From the NCBI RefSeq assembly GCF_009832745.1, contig NZ_VRMJ01000042.1, positions 248,001 through 312,000 of the forward strand: a stretch of 64,000 nucleotides of DNA. The letters run 5' to 3'. This document shows positions 34,823 to 42,720 of the stretch, piece after piece (the first letter of the stretch is position 1; each line of letters opens with the position of its first letter). The position numbers and the translations under genes are program-made. Origin of the DNA: Polaribacter septentrionalilitoris. GTDB lineage: Bacteria > Bacteroidota > Bacteroidia > Flavobacteriales > Flavobacteriaceae. The notes beneath the pieces were generated by a model. The model was not told where the DNA came from. It saw only the letters and a program-made list of their open reading frames with translations, and searched no databases.

Positions 34823-37378
34823 ATGAAATTATTTTCTGCTACCATAGTATTAGTAACACTTTTTTTTAGTTTTAGCACTAAAGCACAAAATGTAAAAGAC
34901 AGTCTATCAATACAAAAAAAAGACACTACATCTGTTAAAAACATCTCTTTTGAAAAAGGTAAAGAATATATCTTAGGTGGTATTTCTGTAACTGGTTTAC
35001 AGAAATTTAGTGAAGAAACTGTAAGGGTATTTACAGGCTTAAGAGTTGGCTTACCTTTAAAACTCCCTGGAGACAAACTTACAAGTGCCATAAAAAAACT
35101 TTATGAAAGCAAACAATTTAGCAATGTAGATGTTTACTTGGCTAAAATTGATGGTAACACCATATACCTTCAATTTGATGTACAAGAGTTACCTCAATTA
35201 AATCATGTTAACATTTCTGGTATAAAAAAAGGAAAAGCAAAAGAATTAAAAAAAGAAGCTGAATTAAAAACAGGTGCAATGGTAACAGATAACTTAGTTG
35301 TTACCACAAAAAATTATTTTACAAAAAAGTTTACCGACAAAGGTTTCTTGAAAACTAAAGTTAGTTTAGACGTAAAAAAAGATACAGGAGACATAAACGC
35401 TGTAAACATGTCTATCTACATTGATAAAGGAAAAAAAATAAAAATTAAAGACATTCTTTTTACAGGTAACGAAGCTATATCTGATAGAAAGCTCAGAAAA
35501 ACGATGAAGAACACTAAAGAAAAAGTGATTGGTCGTTTCTGGAAATCATCAAAATATATAGAGGAAGATTTTCAAGAAGATCTCGAAAGTATATTAGACA
35601 AATATAGTAGATTAGGATACAGAGATGCAAGAATTTTAAGTGATAGTATATCCTGGAATCCTAATAACACAATAAACATTCACATAGATTTAGAAGAAGG
35701 TAGACAATATCGATTTGCAGAAATTCTATTTGTTGGAAATAAAGAGTATACAGATGAACAACTACAAAGGTATCTCAAAATTGAAAAAGGTGATGTTTAT
35801 AATGGTGCCGTTCTAAAGGAAAGAATTCAAGGTGATGGTTCACCAACCTCACAAGACATATCTACTTTGTATCAAGACAATGGTTTTCTTTTTTCTTCTG
35901 TAAATGCTGTTGAAACTAGAGTAAAAAACGATTCTATTACAGTAGAGATTAGAATTAGAGAAGATGAAAAAGCTAGAATAAGAAAAGTAACAGTTTCTGG
36001 AAACGATAAAACAAATGATCATGTTTTATTTAGAGAACTAAGAGTAAAACCAGGAGATTTATTTAGCAGAAGTCAGATAATAAGATCTATTCGTGAAATT
36101 GGTCAGTTAGGTTTCTTTGACTCAAATGTTACTCCAGATGTAGTTCCAGATTACCAAAACAAAACTGCTGATATAGATTTTACAGTTGTAGAAAAGGGAG
36201 GCAGTCAAATAGAATTACAAGGTGGTTATGGTGGTGGTTCATTCATTGGTACTTTAGGATTATCTTTTAATAATTTTTCTATTCGTAACATTTTCAACAA
36301 AGATGCATACAAACCTTTACCAATGGGTGATGGTCAAACTTTATCATTACGTTTACAAACAAGTAGAACATTTAGCACATATAGTTTCTCTTTTACAGAA
36401 CCTTGGTTAGGTGGTAAAAAGCCACAATCTTTATCCTTTTCTATATACTCTTCTAATCAATATCAATTAGATCCAAGAACTTTTGATGTAGATAGAAGCC
36501 GAAGTTTAGGAATTATAGGTGCCTCTGTTGGTTTAGGAAAACGTTTAAAATGGCCAGATGATTATTTTCAATTGTCACAAACAATTGCATACCAAAGCTT
36601 TAAGCTAAAAGATTATGGTTTTAGAGTTGGTAATAATATTTTAAGTAACGGTACTTTAAACAACTTGTCATATAACGCTGTTATTTCTAGAAACTCAGCA
36701 GGTCCAAGTTTAATATTTCCTACTTATGGTTCTGAGTTTTCTTTTGGAGTAAAAGCAACTTTTCCTTATTCATTAGTTAACGGAAAAGATTATTCGATTC
36801 CTTCTGGATTATCACAGTCAGAAAGAAATGCTAGAGTGGCAGACAATTATAAATGGCTAGAGTATTATAAATTTAATGCTAAAGGTAAATGGTACACTTC
36901 GTTTACAGATAAATTAGTTTTAATGACAAATGCTGAATTTGGATTTTTAGGATTTTACAACTCTGAGGTAGGTCTCTCCCCTTTTGAAAGGTATTTTGTG
37001 GGTGGTGATGGTATTGCTGTTTTTCAATTAGATGGTAGAGAAGTTGTAGGATTAAGAGGTTATGAAAATAATCAATTATCATCAATAGATGGTGGTTCTA
37101 TTTACAATAAATTCCAATTAGAATTACGTTATTCTATTACAGATTCACCTTCTGCATCTATTTATACATTAGGATTTTTAGAAGCTGGTAACTCTTATGA
37201 CAATTTTGAGACATTTAATCCGTTTCAACTAAAGCGATCTGCTGGTTTGGGTGTAAGAATTTTTATGCCTGCCTTTGGTTTACTTGGTATTGACTTTGCT
37301 CATGGATTTGATCCACTACCTGGTAGAATTGAAAAATCTGGTTGGCAGACACATTTTATCATAGGAAGACAGTTCTAA
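34823..37378 (+). CDS. bamA: Outer-membrane protein assembly factor BamA
   Basis: The central barrel of the outer-membrane protein insertion complex. The 851-residue protein has a signal peptide (about 1-21, MKLFSATIVLVTLFFSFSTKAQ), five POTRA domains (about residues 45-440, for example EYILGGISVTGLQKFSEETV and RIRKVTVSGNDKTNDHVLF) and a 16-strand barrel with YFVGGDGIAVFQL and a final strand WQTHFIIGRQF. The C-terminal Phe is the usual beta signal. ATG at 34823 is chosen for its signal peptide; an in-frame start at 34784 lies inside uppS. Confidence 0.95.
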   Translation: MKLFSATIVLVTLFFSFSTKAQNVKDSLSIQKKDTTSVKNISFEKGKEYILGGISVTGLQKFSEETVRVFTGLRVGLPLKLPGDKLTSAIKKLYESKQFSNVDVYLAKIDGNTIYLQFDVQELPQLNHVNISGIKKGKAKELKKEAELKTGAMVTDNLVVTTKNYFTKKFTDKGFLKTKVSLDVKKDTGDINAVNMSIYIDKGKKIKIKDILFTGNEAISDRKLRKTMKNTKEKVIGRFWKSSKYIEEDFQEDLESILDKYSRLGYRDARILSDSISWNPNNTINIHIDLEEGRQYRFAEILFVGNKEYTDEQLQRYLKIEKGDVYNGAVLKERIQGDGSPTSQDISTLYQDNGFLFSSVNAVETRVKNDSITVEIRIREDEKARIRKVTVSGNDKTNDHVLFRELRVKPGDLFSRSQIIRSIREIGQLGFFDSNVTPDVVPDYQNKTADIDFTVVEKGGSQIELQGGYGGGSFIGTLGLSFNNFSIRNIFNKDAYKPLPMGDGQTLSLRLQTSRTFSTYSFSFTEPWLGGKKPQSLSFSIYSSNQYQLDPRTFDVDRSRSLGIIGASVGLGKRLKWPDDYFQLSQTIAYQSFKLKDYGFRVGNNILSNGTLNNLSYNAVISRNSAGPSLIFPTYGSEFSFGVKATFPYSLVNGKDYSIPSGLSQSERNARVADNYKWLEYYKFNAKGKWYTSFTDKLVLMTNAEFGFLGFYNSEVGLSPFERYFVGGDGIAVFQLDGREVVGLRGYENNQLSSIDGGSIYNKFQLELRYSITDSPSASIYTLGFLEAGNSYDNFETFNPFQLKRSAGLGVRIFMPAFGLLGIDFAHGFDPLPGRIEKSGWQTHFIIGRQF

Positions 37379-37386
37379 GAAAATTG

Positions 37387-37394
37387 TAAATTTG
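37387..37394 (+). promoter_or_regulatory. TAnnTTTG -7 box for the skp pair
   Basis: TAAATTTG is an exact match just after the bamA stop, 46 bases before the ATG at 37441. The two Skp genes can thus be transcribed independently of bamA. Confidence 0.5.
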
Positions 37395-37440
37395 TATATC
37401 TTATTTTTTTGGCATGGTTTTTTCTAAATACATTATACAA

Positions 37441-38139
37441 ATGAAAAAAATAATTTTATTAATCGTTCTTTTACTTAACATTAGTATTTCTTGGTCACAA
37501 AGAAATCAAATTATTGCCTACATAGATATGGAGTACATTCTTGAGAATGTACCTGAATATCTTGAAGCACAAAATACACTTGATGCAAAAATTGCCAAGT
37601 GGCGAAAAAAACTAGATGACCAAGCAAGACATATAGAGGTTCTTAAAACTGATTTAGCTAATGAAAAAGCAATTCTTACAAAAGATTTGATTGAGGAAAA
37701 AGAAGAAGAAATCAATCTAAAACAACAAGAATTAAGGAGGTTAGAATCTTTATACTTTGGTCCTAATGGTGATATGTTTATGATTCGTAAGCAATTGGTA
37801 AAACCTATTCAAGATCAAGTTTACAATGCAATTCAAAGTATTTCTAAAAGAAAAAAATACGATTTTGTTTTTGATAAATCAAGTGATTTGGTCATGCTAT
37901 ATTCCAATAAAAAATACGATATTAGCGAACTTGTTTTATCAACCATAGACAGAACAAGGTTAATTAAACAAAAGAACGAAAAAAGAGAAGCAAAAAAGAA
38001 CAAAAAGAAAGCGACTCCAAAAAGAGAGTTAACAGAAAAACAGAAAACCGCGCTGAAAAAGAAACAAGATGCAGCTGCAAAAAAAATTGCAGATAGAGAA
38101 GCAAAGAAAAACAAAGAGAAGAAAAAAGAAAACTATTAA
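37441..38139 (+). CDS. OmpH/Skp-like periplasmic chaperone, C-terminus altered by a frameshift
   Basis: A 232-residue protein: signal peptide (1-20, ISISWSQ), then the Skp start NQIIAYIDMEYILENVPEYLEA, a long charged helical hairpin and a Lys-rich tail. Skp binds unfolded outer-membrane proteins for BamA, which lies directly upstream. The frame stops at 38139. From about 38112 the -1 frame instead reads on as QREEKRKLLREKKEAARKK and ends at 38204, 12 bases before the next ATG. One extra A in the A run at 38107-38111 would restore this tail. Probably functional despite the shorter tail. Confidence 0.85.
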   Translation: MKKIILLIVLLLNISISWSQRNQIIAYIDMEYILENVPEYLEAQNTLDAKIAKWRKKLDDQARHIEVLKTDLANEKAILTKDLIEEKEEEINLKQQELRRLESLYFGPNGDMFMIRKQLVKPIQDQVYNAIQSISKRKKYDFVFDKSSDLVMLYSNKKYDISELVLSTIDRTRLIKQKNEKREAKKNKKKATPKRELTEKQKTALKKKQDAAAKKIADREAKKNKEKKKENY

Positions 38140-38216
38140 GAGAGAAAAAAGAAGCTGCAAGAAAGAAAAAAGAACAACAAAAAAAAGACGAGAATAATAA
38201 TTAAATTAAAACAAGA

Positions 38217-38723
38217 ATGAAAAATTTAAAAACGTTACTATTAATTGCTGTATTTACTTTAGGAGTAGGTGGTGTTGCAAATGCACAAAAAATGGGTCAC
38301 ATTGACTTTGAAAAACTAGTAGCAGCTATGCCAGCAACAAAAACTTTAAAAGCTGATATGGAAAAATTAGGTAAAACTTATCAAGATGAGATTACCGGAA
38401 TGGAGAAAAAATTAGAAGCTACTAGAAAAAGATACGTTGCTGAGTCTAAAACTCAAACCAATGAAACTAATGATAAAAGAGCTCAAGAGTTGCAACAAGA
38501 AGGTTTAAAAATTGAACAAGCTAGACGTTTTGCTTACCAAGACATGCAGAAAAAACAAGCTGATGAATTACAACCTATTGTAGAAAAAGCTCAAAAAGCA
38601 ATTGATGAAGTTGCTGCTTCTAAAGGTATTGTTTATGTATTAGATGCATCTAAAGGTAAAGGATTGTTAGTTATGAAAGGTGAAGACTTATATAACGCTG
38701 TTAAAGCTAAATTAGGTTTCTAA
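38217..38723 (+). CDS. OmpH/Skp-like periplasmic chaperone
   Basis: A 168-residue second Skp-like protein: signal peptide (about 1-23, ending ANAQ), then KMGHIDFEKLVAAMPATKTL, the coiled-coil hairpin (about residues 45-115) and the conserved end GIVYVLDASKGKGLLVMKG. The length is normal for the family. It is adjacent to the longer Skp-like gene in the bamA cluster and is closed by a terminator at 38747-38776. Confidence 0.93.
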   Translation: MKNLKTLLLIAVFTLGVGGVANAQKMGHIDFEKLVAAMPATKTLKADMEKLGKTYQDEITGMEKKLEATRKRYVAESKTQTNETNDKRAQELQQEGLKIEQARRFAYQDMQKKQADELQPIVEKAQKAIDEVAASKGIVYVLDASKGKGLLVMKGEDLYNAVKAKLGF

Positions 38724-38746
38724 ATATTAGAACTTAAATAAATAAT

Positions 38747-38776
38747 TAAAACCTACTGAAATCAGTAGGTTTTTTT
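38747..38776 (+). terminator. Rho-independent terminator after the second skp gene
   Basis: Stem ACCTACTG (38751-38758) / CAGTAGGT (38763-38770) with a 4-base loop and a T run to 38776; an A run precedes it. Confidence 0.92.
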
Positions 38777-38788
38777 ATTTTTACAAGA

Positions 38789-39586
38789 ATGATTACATCC
38801 AACAATTTTCCAATCGGTATTTTTGACTCTGGTGTTGGTGGCACCTCTATTTGGAAAGAGATAACACTACTTTTACCAAATGAAGATACCATTTACCTTT
38901 CTGACAGTATTAACGCTCCATATGGTGAAAAAAGCAAAGATGAAATCATACATCTATCTATAAAAAACACAGAATTTTTATTAGATAAAAATGCAAAACT
39001 AATTGTTGTAGCTTGCAATACTGCAACAACTAACGCAATAAAAGTTTTACGTGAAAAGTATACTGTTCCTTTTATAGGAATAGAGCCAGCGATAAAGCCT
39101 GCTGCTTTAAAAACTAAAACAAACACTATTGGTATTCTTGCTACAAAAGGAACCTTAAACAGTGCGTTATTCGAAAAAACATCAAGCACCATAAACCAAA
39201 AGGTTTTTAAAAAGGAAATTATTGGAAAAGGTTTGGTAGAACTAATCGAAAACGGAAAACTTTACTCTAAAGAAATGACCGAGTTATTATCTTCATATAT
39301 TATTCCTTTATTAAATCAAAATGTAGATTGTTTGGTTTTGGGCTGTACACATTATCCATATTTAATTCCACAAATAAGAAAAATTGTTGGTAATAAAATC
39401 CAAATTATAGATTCTGGTCAAGCTGTTGCAAGACAAACAAAAGCGATTCTAGAAAAACACCAATTGACAAACACTATCAATAACACACCCAAACATCAAT
39501 TTTTTATCAATAAAAACAAAGATGTTTTAGAATTCTTAATTTCAAAAAATGATATGAATACAGTAGTTGAAGAACTCTATTTTTAA
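38789..39586 (+). CDS. murI: Glutamate racemase
   Basis: It makes D-glutamate for peptidoglycan. The 265-residue protein has GIFDSGVGGTSIWKEI, the first catalytic cysteine in VVACNTATTNA (about residue 73), FIGIEPAIKPA, and the second in LVLGCTHYPYLIP (about 186). The length is normal. It starts 12 bases after the skp terminator. Its stop overlaps by 4 bases the stop of the convergent PorP/SprF gene. Confidence 0.95.
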   Translation: MITSNNFPIGIFDSGVGGTSIWKEITLLLPNEDTIYLSDSINAPYGEKSKDEIIHLSIKNTEFLLDKNAKLIVVACNTATTNAIKVLREKYTVPFIGIEPAIKPAALKTKTNTIGILATKGTLNSALFEKTSSTINQKVFKKEIIGKGLVELIENGKLYSKEMTELLSSYIIPLLNQNVDCLVLGCTHYPYLIPQIRKIVGNKIQIIDSGQAVARQTKAILEKHQLTNTINNTPKHQFFINKNKDVLEFLISKNDMNTVVEELYF

Positions 39587-40566
39587 AAACTCCCATAAGG
39601 AGAATTAATATTAGGACAAGCTGCTGCTCTTGGTTCTTTAGTCCACAAGTTTATTCCAAATGAAAATTGGTGAAAACCAGAATTGGTAAAAACGGTATCA
39701 TTCATTTGGTTTGTATAGGTATAAGAAAACATTAAATTTTTGTAGTTGATTCCTACAATTGGTGATAAAAATTGAGCATTTTCTACTGCGTTAGCATCAA
39801 AACTTCTTCTATAAGATAATACAGCCCAAAATTGAGTATTCGAAAATGTTTTATACGCTTTTACATTAAAATCTGCTATAGTTTGCCCTGTACTTTCTCT
39901 AAACTGAAGCATTATTGATGGCTCTAATTGAATAAACTTATCCTCACCATAATAATATCCTGCAGATAGGATATAATTTCTTAAATCTACAGGTTCTTGA
40001 ATATTTAAACTGTTTTTTGCAGTTAACAATAAATTTCTTACAGTAAAATAAGAAGAGAAACCTTTGTAATGATAAGCCATTCCAAAATCTGCATTGTAAT
40101 AACTAGTACTTTGTACAATATTAGCTACATTAGGATCTCCAATAAATGTTCTTTGATCTGATTGATTTTGTACAAAACTAAATGACAAACCAAATGAAAG
40201 TTGTTGAAAAATCTTAGAAGTGCTTAAAGGCAAATGGTAAGCATAAGTTCCTTGTATTCCTTTTTGAGAATGAAACCCATTTTTATCATTAAATAAAACA
40301 AATCCGTAAGCAGCATTAGACTCCTCATGAAACTTAGTATGAAAACTCATAGTTTGTAAAGCTGGTGCGTTAGGCACACCTGCCCACTGTTGTCTTGCTG
40401 TTAACCTTAACTTACTTGAATTCCCTATACCTGCAGCAGCTGGATGTACCAAGTACACATTGTCTGATAAATAATCTTGGTAAATTGGTAATGTTTCTTG
40501 AGCTCGATTATTCATCGAAAAAAAAACAATACCCAAAAGGCAAATTCTAATGTAAATTAACTTCAT
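39583..40566 (-). CDS. PorP/SprF-family type IX secretion outer-membrane protein
   Basis: A 327-residue protein with a signal peptide (about 1-22). The family signature follows: LPIYQDYLSDNVYLVHPAAAGIG, then RLTARQQWAGVPNAPALQTMSF and repeated barrel strands ending FHQFSFGINLW. PorP/SprF proteins are outer-membrane T9SS partners, and many copies are encoded next to a specific T9SS adhesin, whose surface attachment they support. Here the likely partner is the T9SS protein 186 bases upstream (40752-42578), at the end of the chaperone-usher-like cluster. Confidence 0.92.
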   Translation of the reverse strand: MKLIYIRICLLGIVFFSMNNRAQETLPIYQDYLSDNVYLVHPAAAGIGNSSKLRLTARQQWAGVPNAPALQTMSFHTKFHEESNAAYGFVLFNDKNGFHSQKGIQGTYAYHLPLSTSKIFQQLSFGLSFSFVQNQSDQRTFIGDPNVANIVQSTSYYNADFGMAYHYKGFSSYFTVRNLLLTAKNSLNIQEPVDLRNYILSAGYYYGEDKFIQLEPSIMLQFRESTGQTIADFNVKAYKTFSNTQFWAVLSYRRSFDANAVENAQFLSPIVGINYKNLMFSYTYTNQMNDTVFTNSGFHQFSFGINLWTKEPRAAACPNINSPYGSF

Positions 40567-40751
40567 TAAGGCTTAATTGTCTTTGAAAAAGACCAAAGAT
40601 ATTACATTTATAGTTTATGAATACTTTTTCGTGAAAATATTTAACATTATCTGTAAGTAAAAATCTCTTTCTAAAATTTAATAGAACTAAAAAAATAAAA
40701 AACCATAGTAATGTATTATAATTACTAAAAAAAGATCTCTTATTATCAATA

Positions 40752-42578
40752 TTAATAAACAATAATCTTTTTTCGTATACTTTTATTTTTATTTCTTAAC
40801 GTTACGATGTATAACTGTTTTTTTAAACCTGAAGTTAAATAATGAATTCTTTTTCTTTCTAAATTTTTTGATATTATTTTCTTACCTATAACATTGAAAA
40901 CCTCAACTTGAGTATTACTATGTATAGTACTCAAATCAATTACAATATTTTTACCATTATAGTAAATAGGTACTTCTAAAATATTTTCTTTTAAAACTAA
41001 TTCCTTTGACATAAAATGAATAGTAAATCTATCTGAAAGATCATTTAGAGAACTATTAAAGGAATATTCAGAGGATGTTAATAAATCATGTAATGTTTTA
41101 GTCTTTTTATCTTCTAAGGTTAGATACTCAAAATTGCTATCATTTAAATCTACTGTCAACATATAATCCCCATTTGCCCCTGAAACAAAACTTATTGGAA
41201 CAGAAGCATTTTGATTGATGTCTGTTAAATATTTGACAGATAAATTATCTAAACCAGATTGAGTATAAACCGATAAGGCAGATTTTACTGAACTAAAAAG
41301 TTTTGTCGCTCCTGGTTTGTTCTCTGAATGTCCAAATTGAAATAAAACCTCATCAAAACCTAAACCTGATTTTGATTCAATTTTCACTTTTAAATTTTTT
41401 ATTGATTTTTTTGTTTTTGTTTTCATCCAATAACTTGAAACTGAATGTAATCGTATATTATTAGTCATTGTAAGGTTAGCATTACTTTCTGCTCTAACAA
41501 AAAACCCCTGCATTGAAGGAATATACTGAGTTACATTATTAGTACCTCTACTTCCATTAGAATTAAAAACGCCATAATTATTTGCTGTAGGATTCCAGAT
41601 CCACATGTCATAACCTCCTCCAGAAGTTACTAAATTGTCACGTGTCCATCCTGAAATTGCTTTCCAATCTATTGCAGAAGGGTATGGATTGCCGATAAGA
41701 TTAAATCCTTTTAAGTTTACATCAGTAGTATTATCTGCTGTTGTAGCATAACTAACAGTACCATTATTTAATGTTCCTTGAAAATTAAAAGTTGGATTTG
41801 ATTGTTGAACAGAATACAAGTACCCCCTAGCTATAACAAAATTTTCTGAAGGATGAACAGTTGACCAACTTGGTGCTGTTGTTGTATTTAACTGATATAC
41901 CCAACAGGGTGTTGACTCATCCCAAACATACATGTCATATCCTGTTCCATTACCATAAGTTCCTGAAGGAACCCAATTAGAACTTGCTATAGGTTGATTT
42001 GATACAGGTGATGCTAAAAAATGCCAATCTTCTGAAGCTCCACTTATATACCTTTCTACTGTTGCTGCAATGTTATCTGTATTATGAATAATTGAGGCTG
42101 TACCTGTATTATTGGATTTTAATACAAGACCATTATTTCCTGCTAAATTAGAAATATCTCCATTTACTGTTAATTGTATTCCAGGTGAAATTGAGTATGA
42201 ATTTCCTAAATTAATCAAAAAATAATTACTCACAACTGCATTTATAGATTGCGTAACTCCAGAGACATTATCAATAACAAGATTAAAGAAATTTATTTCA
42301 TTTGCTGTTCCAGAAATAGATTGACTTTCTAAATTAGAATTATTAAAAAAAGTCGTTCCAGAAACTGAAGTTATCAAACCATTATTTATATAATTACCTT
42401 GTAAACTAAGCGTTCCGTTATTAATAAAGTTACCCGTTGATTTATTAGTATATTCATCTAAAAAAGAAACAGTTGTAGACGCAGAAATTGTAAACTCTCC
42501 CTCATTAACTATTTGTGAGTAAATGATTGAGTTTAAAGAAATCACCATGAAATAAAGGAAAAAAAATACCGATTTCAT
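40752..42578 (-). CDS. Large T9SS-type surface protein, putative fibre-associated adhesin
   Basis: A 608-residue protein with a signal peptide (about 1-21). The N-terminal part is Asn-rich and repetitive (NKSTGNFINNGTLSLQGNYI), with a middle region with WHFLASPVSNQPI, FNLIGNPYPSAIDW and MQGFFVRAE as seen in many flavobacterial surface proteins. The end is T9SS-like: VEVFNVIGKKIISKNL, LYIVTLRNKNKSIRKKI. It follows the usher-like gene by 142 bases on the same strand and precedes PorP/SprF. The sorting domain is recognisable but diverged. No enzymatic motif is seen; a structural or adhesive role is inference. Confidence 0.8.
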   Translation of the reverse strand: MKSVFFFLYFMVISLNSIIYSQIVNEGEFTISASTTVSFLDEYTNKSTGNFINNGTLSLQGNYINNGLITSVSGTTFFNNSNLESQSISGTANEINFFNLVIDNVSGVTQSINAVVSNYFLINLGNSYSISPGIQLTVNGDISNLAGNNGLVLKSNNTGTASIIHNTDNIAATVERYISGASEDWHFLASPVSNQPIASSNWVPSGTYGNGTGYDMYVWDESTPCWVYQLNTTTAPSWSTVHPSENFVIARGYLYSVQQSNPTFNFQGTLNNGTVSYATTADNTTDVNLKGFNLIGNPYPSAIDWKAISGWTRDNLVTSGGGYDMWIWNPTANNYGVFNSNGSRGTNNVTQYIPSMQGFFVRAESNANLTMTNNIRLHSVSSYWMKTKTKKSIKNLKVKIESKSGLGFDEVLFQFGHSENKPGATKLFSSVKSALSVYTQSGLDNLSVKYLTDINQNASVPISFVSGANGDYMLTVDLNDSNFEYLTLEDKKTKTLHDLLTSSEYSFNSSLNDLSDRFTIHFMSKELVLKENILEVPIYYNGKNIVIDLSTIHSNTQVEVFNVIGKKIISKNLERKRIHYLTSGLKKQLYIVTLRNKNKSIRKKIIVY

Positions 42579-42720
42579 TTCTTAAAATTTTACATTAAAC
42601 TGTCTCTTAAAAATACAAAAAAAAGTAACCATTTCCTACTAAAATCACCACTTATACAACTATAAAACAAGGAGTTATTATTAAAATTAAAACTCAACTA
42701 TTATCTTATCAATTTTATTT

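Noticed and set aside
40547..40762. 71-residue minus-strand ORF in the gap between the T9SS protein and PorP/SprF genes
   Set aside because: It overlaps both neighbours, has no start signal, and its composition (Phe, Asn, Lys rich) is what translated AT-rich spacer looks like.
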